Below are positions 8,635 through 13,966 of a stretch of DNA of 13,966 nt, piece by piece (the first letter of the stretch is position 1; each line of letters begins with the position of its first letter). The translations under genes were made by a program, and so were the position numbers. The notes under the pieces were generated by a model. That model saw nothing but the letters and a program-made list of their open reading frames with translations, made no database searches and was not told the DNA's origin. Source of the DNA: UBA5499 sp002426275 (lineage in GTDB: Bacteria > Bacillota > DTU084); the NCBI GenBank assembly GCA_937888735.1, contig CALASN010000030.1:1-13966 (forward strand), read 5' to 3'.

Positions 8635-9078
8635 ATGAAAAGGACATGTTTTTTCCTGCTTGCTCTGTGCGCGCTGGTGTGGCAAATCGGCCTGGCCGGC
8701 GAACAAGAAGGCCTGGAGCTGGTGTTGCAGGCTAAGCTGCAGGAATTAACCTTAAAGAGAGCAAAACTGGAAGAGCTGAGGGAGAGTGTAAATCAAGGGC
8801 GGGATTCGAGCAAAGGGCTGTCATTGAAACCTGAACTCAACATCTCGGCGAAATTTGAGACTAATGCTTCAACGCGCGCGGTAAGCTCGGGGCGCCGGGC
8901 AAACAGCGTAAGCGCGGTCTGGCAGCAGTTGCCCCACACATGGAAGCTGTCGAAGAAGAACAGCATGGACTTTTCGCGCTTCTCGGCAGGAAGGGAGGCA
9001 AAATACTTTGCCAGCGCAAGCGTTCCCACAACGCCGACTGTATCGCATACAGCGCCTTCGAAAGCGGTGCAGGAATGA
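8635..9078 (+). CDS. Small exported coiled-coil protein, 3' end lost at a junction
   Basis: ATG at 8635 follows GGAGGAGGAG at 8621-8630, and the gene sits 32 bp after the barrel gene. Residues 1 to about 21 are a signal peptide (CFFLLALCALVWQIGLAG). Residues 23-55 are a charged heptad-like helix (LVLQAKLQELTLKRAKLEEL), then SLKPELNISAKFE, which could begin a beta-rich region. From about base 8,860 the reading frame runs antisense through conserved codons of the - strand peptidase gene, so residues after about 75 (VSSGRRANSV onwards) are not a real protein end. The genuine gene covers only about 8635-8860 and is truncated. I do not recognise the family. It may be an envelope protein working with the barrel next to it. 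Confidence 0.5.
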   Translation: MKRTCFFLLALCALVWQIGLAGEQEGLELVLQAKLQELTLKRAKLEELRESVNQGRDSSKGLSLKPELNISAKFETNASTRAVSSGRRANSVSAVWQQLPHTWKLSKKNSMDFSRFSAGREAKYFASASVPTTPTVSHTAPSKAVQE

Positions 9079-10091
9079 GAGCCGACGGCGATGGTCTGGC
9101 TGCTGCGTCCCGGGAGAAAGCCAGCCACAATATCGGTGGTCGATACCTTTCGTACGCCCTTGACCACCAAGCGCGCGGCGGCCGGGCCAGATGCAAGCAG
9201 CTCCTTTAAGGCCAGCGCGTCCTGGCGTCCGATGTTGAGCGCTGGTATGGCGAAGCCGTTATGGGGGCCGCTTTCCGCCGGACCGGGAATATTGCTGCCG
9301 CCGGTGGGCCTGATCCCCGGTTCTAAAAGCCGCAGCGTGTTGCCGGGTGTGTCCGTAAAATACCCGGCGATGCCTGCCGCGCCGTGCTGGTACGCCAAAT
9401 CGTAGAGGTGAAGCAGCCCATATCGCTGCCGCAGAGCGCAGGGGCCTTCATGTTCCCATAGCTCGCCCCAATTCATGAGCAGCAGTTTTCCTTTCACGTC
9501 TTTGCCGGCATAATCCTCTTCCCGGCCGCGTCCGATGTCAACCAGCTCGGAGCTGATCTCCCCAAAGCCGACATTGTTTTCCGGGAAGCTGACAAAACTT
9601 CTTTTTTCCGGAGAGGTGATTTCAAAAGACCACTCGTGGAAAAACACGCCTCTGAAGTTGATGGGCTCGCGCAGAGCCTCAATGCCAAAAGACTGCAGCT
9701 TGTGGGCAATGTAGTCCGAACCTTGGTCCATGGCTGTGGTTCCGGGAACTCTGGGCGAGAGACGATCGAGCTCTACGCCCCAACGGTACAGCTCCTCGGC
9801 AGACAAGAGCCCCTCGTCAATCCGCGCCTTCAAAGCGCGCAGCAACCGCTCAAAAGGCGCCACCTCTCCGGCGCCGCTGGCGCGCAGCACGGCGTAAACA
9901 GCCCGCAGCTCATCGTCCGAGAGCGTTTCCTTTCTTCCGATCTGTTCCCAAAGTTTAGAAACTCCCTTGACCAGAGCGGGCAAGGCGTCGCTCTTGGCGC
10001 GGATGATGTGGCGATCGGCGTCGGCAAGCCCCGAAATGCCTTCCATCGCGGAGAGCAGCTTCAACGTATCCTCTACGTCGCTTAAGCTCAT
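8793..10091 (-). CDS. M28-like peptidase with PA domain, C-terminus missing
   Basis: Start chosen at ATG 10091, 11 bases after AAAGGA; an upstream TTG at 10112 overlaps that site. There is no signal peptide. An N-terminal helical region of about 100 residues precedes an M28-type opening (SPRVPGTTAMDQGSDYIAHK). A PA-type insert follows at about 190-300 (GKDVKGKLLLMNWGE, HGAAGIAGYF, FAIPALNIG). The zinc-peptidase core then resumes with TIAVGSHSCTAFEGAVCDT and a FFFDSFHVWGNC stretch. M28 enzymes normally have H-x-D, D-N and E-E at these points; here only the His and the second Asp are clear, so activity is uncertain. The real sequence stops near residue 409 (base 8,863) and the last 23 residues come from beyond the junction; the rest of the peptidase domain is lost. 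It probably shares a transcript with the amidohydrolase gene upstream. Confidence 0.65.
   Translation of the reverse strand: MSLSDVEDTLKLLSAMEGISGLADADRHIIRAKSDALPALVKGVSKLWEQIGRKETLSDDELRAVYAVLRASGAGEVAPFERLLRALKARIDEGLLSAEELYRWGVELDRLSPRVPGTTAMDQGSDYIAHKLQSFGIEALREPINFRGVFFHEWSFEITSPEKRSFVSFPENNVGFGEISSELVDIGRGREEDYAGKDVKGKLLLMNWGELWEHEGPCALRQRYGLLHLYDLAYQHGAAGIAGYFTDTPGNTLRLLEPGIRPTGGSNIPGPAESGPHNGFAIPALNIGRQDALALKELLASGPAAARLVVKGVRKVSTTDIVAGFLPGRSSQTIAVGSHSCTAFEGAVCDTVGVVGTLALAKYFASLPAEKREKSMLFFFDSFHVWGNCCQTALTLFARRPELTARVEALVSNFAEMLSSGFNDSPLLESRP
8851..8875. other. Probable breakpoint between two unrelated genomic blocks
   Basis: To the left is a + strand exported-protein gene with its own start, ribosome site and operon. 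To the right is a - strand M28-like peptidase gene whose homologous-looking sequence ends at about RVEALV (near 8,863) without the rest of the domain. Each open frame continues into the other gene antisense before stopping (9078 on +, 8793 on -). I see no transposase, target duplication or tRNA at the join. The exact base is uncertain by about 15. Confidence 0.65.
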
Positions 10092-10114
10092 TTTGCTTAT
10101 CGTCCTTTCCAATT

Positions 10115-10147
10115 GTTTTAATTTCCAACTTAAAACAAACCGGTTTG
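10115..10147. promoter_or_regulatory. Overlapping dyads in front of the peptidase gene
   Basis: The 69-bp gap between the amidohydrolase and peptidase genes holds GTTTTAA / TTAAAAC (10115-10121 and 10130-10136, 8-base spacer) directly abutting the perfect palindrome CAAACCGGTTTG (10136-10147). They lie 24 to 56 bases before the peptidase start. They could be a repressor site or an RNA hairpin; the sequence does not decide. Confidence 0.4.
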
Positions 10148-10160
10148 CGTCTGGATAAAA

Positions 10161-11753
10161 TCAGTGGCCAAGCACGGCGTTTCCGCCTAAGTAGTTTTCC
10201 AACACTTTGATTTCACTGATTTCCTTCGGAGGGATATTGAAGATATCTCTGTCCAGAACGATCAGGTCGGCATACTTCCCTTCCTCAACCGTTCCCTTAA
10301 CGTGCTGTTCGCGCGAGCTGTAAGCCGCGTTGACCGTATACAGTTTGACCGCATCATACACGCTGATGCGTTCCCAGGGAGAGACAATCTCGCCGTCGAA
10401 CGCCGTTTCCCGCAAAACCGCGAACCGAATGCCCACGAAGGGGTTGTTGTCGCAAATGGGAGAGTCGTCGCTGCCAGTGACGATGATGCCGCGATCCAGC
10501 CAGGACTTGATCGTCAGCATATGCTTGGCCCGCTCCGCACCCAGTCTCAACTCTCCCAGCGGCCCTACGATGGGCATAAATATCGGCTGCGTGTCGATGA
10601 TGACCGCGTATTTCGCAATCCGCTCCCATTGCTCGGGCGCGGTCAGCGTGCAATGGATCAGGCGAAACCGCTGCTTCTTTGAAGGATCGTAAATGCGCTC
10701 AATGATATCCAGCACCGCCTCAACGGCGCCGTCGCCGATGACATGGACGGCTATATCGTTCCCGTCCTCGTACGCCCTTTTGATTCCTTCGTAAAGTTCC
10801 TGTTCGTCGTGGATCAGGATGCCGCGGTAACCTTCCCTGTCGCTGTAATTTTCCTTCAGGTAAGCGGACCATTGGATCAGGCTGCCGTCGGCAAAGAATT
10901 TAACCGCTCCGTATTTAACTTTATCGCTGCCAAATCCCGAGATGATGTCGTCCGGACGGTGGGTTCCAAGCTGATTGTTCAAGATCACCCGGACGGGCAG
11001 CCTGCCCTGCGCGTCCAGCTCCTGATAAAACTTCGGCTGTTCCAGGTCGCTGTGGCTAAAGCCGTTGAAGCTGTGGACGGTGGTGAAGCCTTGCGCGGCA
11101 TAATTCAGCAGCGATTCCTCCAGCACATCCAGCTTGGTTTGACGGTTGCCAAGCAGCGGAGGCATCACGGCGTTGAAATATTTGAGCAACCCATGCTCTT
11201 TCAGGCGTCCCGTCGGCTCGCCGCTCTGGTCAAACTCCGCGAACTCTCCCTCGGGCGTTCCCAGGAAACTGCGGTTAATGCCCGCCAGCTCGAGCGCCTT
11301 GCTGTTGACAATAAAATTATGTTTGCAAATGCTGCTGATGAACACCGGCACCTCTGTGGAAACGCGATCCAGCTCCCAGCGGTCGGGCAGCCTGCGCTCG
11401 TCAAGGGTCAGCAGATTGAGCTGGAAGCCGTTAAGCCAGTCGCCCGGGGCTGTATGCTTAAGACCCTCTTTAAGCAGGTCGATGACATTCTGAATGGACG
11501 TCGCTTTCTCCAGATTGATTTTTCTGCTGTTTTCGGCGAAATCCGATATATGGCAGTGCGTGTTGATGAAGCCTGGCAATACCGTTTTGCCATCCAGATC
11601 GACCGTCTCTTTGGCGGGAATGGCCTTAATCTCTTCATCGCTTCCAATCGCTACAATTTTGCCGTCGTAAACCGCCAGCGCCGAAACCTTTTGGCCTTCG
11701 GCGGTCAAGGTGTAGATGTTTCCGTTAAGAAAGATTTTGTCCGCTATGCTCAT
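10161..11753 (-). CDS. YtcJ-like metal-dependent amidohydrolase (amidohydrolase family 3)
   Basis: 530 residues from ATG 11753, with AGGGGG 9 bases upstream; an in-frame extension to 11786 lacks a ribosome site. It opens with the family pattern KIFLNGNIYTL and then LDGKTVLPGFINTHCHI, where HCH is the H-x-H metal pair of the TIM-barrel superfamily. Further landmarks are VKFFADGSLIQW, DIAVHVIGDGAV (His), FRLIHCTL (His), IVTGSDDSP (the catalytic-type Asp) and the C-terminal GTVEEGKYADLIVLDRD, which closes the small beta-sandwich. Length matches YtcJ/exoenzyme-regulatory-protein-like enzymes. These cytoplasmic enzymes hydrolyse amide or ester bonds, often in N-acyl compounds or hydantoin-like rings; the substrate here is not readable. 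It lies downstream of a MetQ-type uptake system and upstream of a peptidase, suggesting it processes an imported amino-acid derivative. Confidence 0.88.
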   Translation of the reverse strand: MSIADKIFLNGNIYTLTAEGQKVSALAVYDGKIVAIGSDEEIKAIPAKETVDLDGKTVLPGFINTHCHISDFAENSRKINLEKATSIQNVIDLLKEGLKHTAPGDWLNGFQLNLLTLDERRLPDRWELDRVSTEVPVFISSICKHNFIVNSKALELAGINRSFLGTPEGEFAEFDQSGEPTGRLKEHGLLKYFNAVMPPLLGNRQTKLDVLEESLLNYAAQGFTTVHSFNGFSHSDLEQPKFYQELDAQGRLPVRVILNNQLGTHRPDDIISGFGSDKVKYGAVKFFADGSLIQWSAYLKENYSDREGYRGILIHDEQELYEGIKRAYEDGNDIAVHVIGDGAVEAVLDIIERIYDPSKKQRFRLIHCTLTAPEQWERIAKYAVIIDTQPIFMPIVGPLGELRLGAERAKHMLTIKSWLDRGIIVTGSDDSPICDNNPFVGIRFAVLRETAFDGEIVSPWERISVYDAVKLYTVNAAYSSREQHVKGTVEEGKYADLIVLDRDIFNIPPKEISEIKVLENYLGGNAVLGH

Positions 11754-11800
11754 ACGATTGACCCCCTTCAATTCGCGACTGTGCACTTATGCACTATCGG

Positions 11801-11826
11801 TCGCGCCGCTAAAAGGAGCGGCGCGA
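11801..11826. repeat. Perfect 10-bp GC-rich inverted repeat with 6-base loop
   Basis: TCGCGCCGCT (11801-11810) and AGCGGCGCGA (11817-11826) are exact complements around AAAAGG. No T-run follows on either strand, so it is not a standard terminator. In a - strand transcript it would form a stable hairpin in the leader of the amidohydrolase gene, about 48 bases before the start codon. Confidence 0.6.
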
Positions 11827-11859
11827 AGTTGTAACGCGAGGACATTATTCTAGACAACC

Positions 11860-11945
11860 GCTCGCCAAGCTTGCTTTGACAATCGTGTAGAATCGTAACG
11901 AGGCGACTCGATCGGATTGTCAAAGCGGCTTACTTGTCTGCGAGC
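11860..11945. repeat. Compound palindrome between the amidohydrolase and lipoprotein genes
   Basis: Outer arms GCTCGC (11860-11865) and GCGAGC (11940-11945), then AAGC/GCTT, then perfect 12-bp inner arms GCTTTGACAATC (11873-11884) and GATTGTCAAAGC (11915-11926) enclose a 30-base loop, itself containing a CGAG-GCGA-CTCG mini-hairpin. On the + strand the outer arm is followed by TTTTTT (11946-11951), as in an intrinsic terminator, yet both flanking genes are on the - strand. It could end antisense transcription, be a small palindromic repeat element, or be a regulator site. TTGACA occurs in both inner arms but without a convincing -10 box. Confidence 0.55.
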
Positions 11946-11984
11946 TTTTTTCACAGCGCGTTTTTACCGTGAGACGGGTTGCCT

Positions 11985-12881
11985 TTAGTATTTGCTCAGA
12001 TCGACGGGTTCGCCGTTGTCGACTGGGATGTTGCCGCCCTTGAACACTTCTTTATAGACTTTGTAGATCTCCTCGGAATGGTAGGCCTGGATGATCTTCT
12101 TGTATACCTCGTTGTTCTCGTCGCCCTTCACGCCGGTGAACACGATGATAAACTGCTTCTGGGTGGGATTGTTCTTCAGATCCAGCGTATCCTTCAAAAT
12201 GGGATCAACGGCTGGGTTGAGGCCGGCGTCTACCGCGTTGAGCGAATAGGCGAAGCCGGCGTCCACGTCGTCCAGAACGCGGATCATGGAGCTGGAGTCG
12301 ACCTTCTTGAACTTCAGGTTTTTAGGATTTTCCACGATATTTTTTTCGTCGGGGAAGCCTTTGTAATCGTCGTTGAGCTTTATAATACCTTCTTTGTCGA
12401 GAACAGTCAGCGCGCGGCCGCCGTTCATCACGTCGTTGGGAATGGCGATGGTCGCGCCGGCTGGCAGCGCGTCAACCGAGTCGTACTTGTTGGAATACAA
12501 GTCGATGGTGGAAATGTGGATGTCGCCCAGAGCGACCAGGTCGGCATATTTGTCGCTGGAAGCCTTGAAGTACTCAATGGCAGCGTAGTGTTGTGCGACG
12601 TTCAGGTCAACGTCGCCCGCGATCAGCAAGTCGTTCAAGTTGACAGAGGCGTCGTAAGCCTTGTTGACCACTTTGATGTTATCAGGCTCCAGAATCTTGT
12701 TGAGCGCCTCCCAAATCTTTACGCTGTCGTATCGCGAGGCGACATTGACGGTGATAATCTTCTTTTCTCCGGAACCCTTACTTTCTTTGTCCTTGGGGGA
12801 GCAGGAAGCAAACAGCAGTGAAAGGCCGATGATTCCCGCCAGCAGGGGAATCGCGCCTTTTTTAAGGAGCTTTTTTTCCAT
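11985..12881 (-). CDS. metQ: MetQ-type substrate-binding lipoprotein of an ABC importer
   Basis: 298 residues. The start is ATG 12881, behind AAAGGAAG; the 29-residue in-frame extension upstream has neither signal peptide nor ribosome site. The signal sequence runs from KKLLKKGAIPLL to LLFASC, with Cys27 as the lipid-anchored residue, followed by a charged linker of Lys, Glu, Ser and Gly. The body fits the MetQ/NlpA family (Lipoprotein_9): VNLNDLLIAGDVDLNVAQHY matches the family's N-x-A-L plus D-x-N-x-x-Q-H block, and TIAIPNDVMNGGRAL its ligand-side loop. The first strand reads VNVASRYDSVKIW where MetQ proteins normally have a GxTxGPH-like loop, so the ligand may not be methionine. It lies 110 bp downstream of the permease gene in the order ATPase-permease-lipoprotein. 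It would be outside the cytoplasmic membrane, delivering ligand to the permease. Confidence 0.85.
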   Translation of the reverse strand: MEKKLLKKGAIPLLAGIIGLSLLFASCSPKDKESKGSGEKKIITVNVASRYDSVKIWEALNKILEPDNIKVVNKAYDASVNLNDLLIAGDVDLNVAQHYAAIEYFKASSDKYADLVALGDIHISTIDLYSNKYDSVDALPAGATIAIPNDVMNGGRALTVLDKEGIIKLNDDYKGFPDEKNIVENPKNLKFKKVDSSSMIRVLDDVDAGFAYSLNAVDAGLNPAVDPILKDTLDLKNNPTQKQFIIVFTGVKGDENNEVYKKIIQAYHSEEIYKVYKEVFKGGNIPVDNGEPVDLSKY

Positions 12882-12890
12882 GATCGATAT

Positions 12891-12898
12891 CTTCCTTT
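12891..12898 (-). promoter_or_regulatory. Ribosome binding site deciding the metQ start
   Basis: AAAGGAAG on the - strand, 9 bases before ATG 12881, marks this start over the longer open frame that begins at 12968. Confidence 0.6.
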
Positions 12899-12929
12899 CT
12901 TTTTTCCTTTTTGAAACAATATGGTGAAC

Positions 12930-12941
12930 GGCAACGTTGCC
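12930..12941. repeat. 12-bp palindrome in the permease-lipoprotein gap
   Basis: GGCAACGTTGCC is a perfect palindrome within the 110-bp gap between the permease stop and the lipoprotein start. Next to it are a GTTCA/TGAAC hairpin and a further GAACG/CGTTC pairing. No T-run follows on the coding strand. It may slow transcription or protect mRNA so that more lipoprotein than permease is made; this is inference. Confidence 0.35.
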
Positions 12942-12991
12942 AGAACGTGCCATTTCTCCCGAGCACAAACGTTCAACCGCTGAACTATTGG

Positions 12992-13669
12992 TTAGTGGGA
13001 AATTTTTTTGAGGATGAAGTTGCCGGTTCCTTGCAGCAAGAACACCAGCGCCAGCAAGATAATCACCGAAACCGCAGTAATGTCCATCATCATCCTGCCG
13101 TAACCGTAGCGGATGGCGAAATCGCCGATCCCGCCGCCGCCGACAACGCCCGCCATTGTGGAGAAGCTCACCAGGCTGATGGAGCTGAGGGTAATGCTGC
13201 GAATGATGCCGTTGCGGCTTTCGTTGAGCATGATCCGAAAGATGATATAGGGTTTTGAAAAGCCCATTGAGCGCGCCATCTCAATCACGCCCTCGTCAAT
13301 TTCCAGCAGCGCCATCTCAATTTGCCGCGACACAAAAGGCGTCAAGGAAATCACCATCGGAACGATGGCGCCCGGCACCCCGATTGCCGTACCAACGATA
13401 AACCGCGTCACCCCCATCAAAAGCGCCAGCAAAATGACGAAGGGAATAGCTCTGATCAGGTCGACAAATCGGGGAATAATGCCGTTAAGAAGTTTATTTT
13501 CATACAGATGCCCGTCGGAAATCACAGCCAGTACGATGCCCAGCAGCGTTCCTAAAATGATGATAATCACTAGCGAAACGCTGACCATCTGCAGCGTTTC
13601 CACTATCGCCTGCACTAAAGTGTCCCAGTATGTGATAACGTTGGGAAAAAGCTTTTCAATAAATTCCAT
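12992..13669 (-). CDS. metI: MetI-type ABC importer permease
   Basis: 225 residues, the normal length for MetI. It starts at ATG 13669, with AAGGAGGTG (13677-13685) 7 bases upstream inside the metN coding region. It has about five hydrophobic segments, including VSVSLVIIIILGTLLGIVLAV near the N-terminus, AIPFVILLALLMG in the middle and ITAVSVIILLALVFLL at the end. The cytoplasmic EAA loop that contacts the ATPase is clear: EMARSMGFSKPYIIFRIMLNE. GVVGGGGIGDFAIRYGYGR is a strongly conserved MetI stretch. It forms the membrane channel with MetN and receives substrate from the MetQ-type lipoprotein encoded next. Its first 14 bases overlap the end of metN, so the two are probably translationally coupled. 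Methionine is the expected substrate by family, but MetI relatives can carry other ligands. Confidence 0.92.
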   Translation of the reverse strand: MEFIEKLFPNVITYWDTLVQAIVETLQMVSVSLVIIIILGTLLGIVLAVISDGHLYENKLLNGIIPRFVDLIRAIPFVILLALLMGVTRFIVGTAIGVPGAIVPMVISLTPFVSRQIEMALLEIDEGVIEMARSMGFSKPYIIFRIMLNESRNGIIRSITLSSISLVSFSTMAGVVGGGGIGDFAIRYGYGRMMMDITAVSVIILLALVFLLQGTGNFILKKISH

Positions 13670-13937
13670 CTCCGCTCACCTCCTTGCCATTGCTTTGCTC
13701 TGCACCGCTCAGGCGCTCAAACAGTATGCCATGCTCCTTAATGTAAAGGATCGCTTGTTCTACATTAGCCCGCCCGCCACTCAAAGCGACGTACAGGTTT
13801 CCTACCGGCGCGTTTCCGAACAGCACGATATTGCCGAAAATTACATTTGCGTCAATGCCGAATTCCCTTGAGATTTGGGAGAGCAGGGGCTTGTCCGCCG
13901 ACTGTCCCTTAAACTGATATTCGGAAAGTAATATATG
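13656..13937 (-). CDS. metN: MetN-type ABC ATPase, only the C-terminal NIL domain
   Basis: 93 residues, read leftwards in the same frame to TGA at 13656. The sequence FKGQSADKPLLSQISREFGI, then ANVIFGNIVLFGNAPVGNLY, then ALSGGRANVEQAILYIKEHG is a typical NIL domain, the ligand-sensing C-terminus of MetN that binds methionine and inhibits transport. The Walker A, signature and Walker B motifs are absent because the ATPase part is missing. An in-frame TAG at 13938-13940 lies just before this domain, so the frame is closed rather than simply running off the end; the only in-frame codons beyond it read NYQCLGVF. Either the gene is broken or the terminal bases are an artefact. The end overlaps metI by 14 bases. 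Confidence 0.75.
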   Translation of the reverse strand, partial: HILLSEYQFKGQSADKPLLSQISREFGIDANVIFGNIVLFGNAPVGNLYVALSGGRANVEQAILYIKEHGILFERLSGAEQSNGKEVSGDGIY

Positions 13938-13966
13938 CTAAAACACACCTAAACATTGATAATTAG
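13925..13966. other. AT-rich terminal stretch, not like the adjoining gene
   Basis: Only 10 of these 42 bases are G or C, against roughly half elsewhere. It lies where the linker between the MetN ATPase and NIL domain should be and contains an in-frame stop. I see no gene, repeat or promoter in it. Confidence 0.5.

Noticed and set aside
8866..9078. Natural C-terminus of the small exported protein
   Set aside because: This stretch is antisense to conserved peptidase codons, so the apparent protein end is accidental.
10743..11834. Long + strand open frame (363 codons)
   Set aside because: It lies antisense to the well-supported amidohydrolase gene, has no recognisable domain or ribosome site, and is explained by codon bias of the - strand gene.
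11946..11984. Intrinsic terminator for the lipoprotein transcript
   Set aside because: The only stem is a short CCGT/ACGG with no T-run on the - strand; the T-run here is on the + strand.
11979..12821. Long + strand open frame (280 codons) opposite the lipoprotein gene
   Set aside because: Its valine- and aspartate-rich translation mirrors the - strand codons; the - strand product has a lipobox and family blocks.
1..13966. CRISPR array, tRNA, rRNA, transposase, phage or toxin-antitoxin genes
   Set aside because: I looked on both strands and saw no regularly spaced repeats, RNA gene signatures or recognisable proteins of these kinds.

Overview
The window appears to be two blocks with different gene content, joined near position 8,860. 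I ran no database searches; family names come from motifs read by eye.

Left block (1 to about 8,860), all on the + strand and closely spaced like an operon. It encodes exported proteins of a bacterium that probably has an outer membrane. In order: the 3' end of a right-handed beta-helix protein; a complete paralogue of it with two pectate-lyase-superfamily-like beta-helix halves; a 1,139-residue multidomain surface protein (three copies of an unassigned sandwich module, three Ig-like domains, a carboxypeptidase-regulatory-like domain, two fibronectin-III-like domains and a C-terminal FlgD/type-IX-like sorting domain); a PorV/UPF0164-like outer-membrane beta-barrel; and the 5' part of a small exported coiled-coil protein. 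The surface proteins next to a PorV-like barrel suggest a carbohydrate-directed surface display cassette, possibly sorted by a type-IX-like route. The gene set fits a candidate-phylum-type diderm, but I cannot name the taxon.

Right block (about 8,860 to the end), all on the - strand. Read right to left it encodes the NIL-domain end of a MetN-type ABC ATPase, a MetI-type permease, a MetQ-type lipoprotein, a YtcJ-like amidohydrolase and an M28-like peptidase with a PA domain that lacks its C-terminus. This looks like an uptake and hydrolysis unit for methionine or another amino-acid-like compound. It would be at home in Firmicutes or Spirochaetes, among others.

At the join, a + strand gene and a - strand gene run head-on into each other and both lose their 3' ends. 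This is the sign of a recombination breakpoint or a chimeric assembly. A second break affects metN in the last 40 or so bases, which are very AT-rich and carry an in-frame stop.

I found no tRNA, rRNA, CRISPR array, transposase or phage gene. The most interesting points are the in-frame stop cutting a conserved tail off the second beta-helix gene, the repeated unassigned module in the giant protein, the junction, and two strong palindromic structures between the lipoprotein and amidohydrolase genes.
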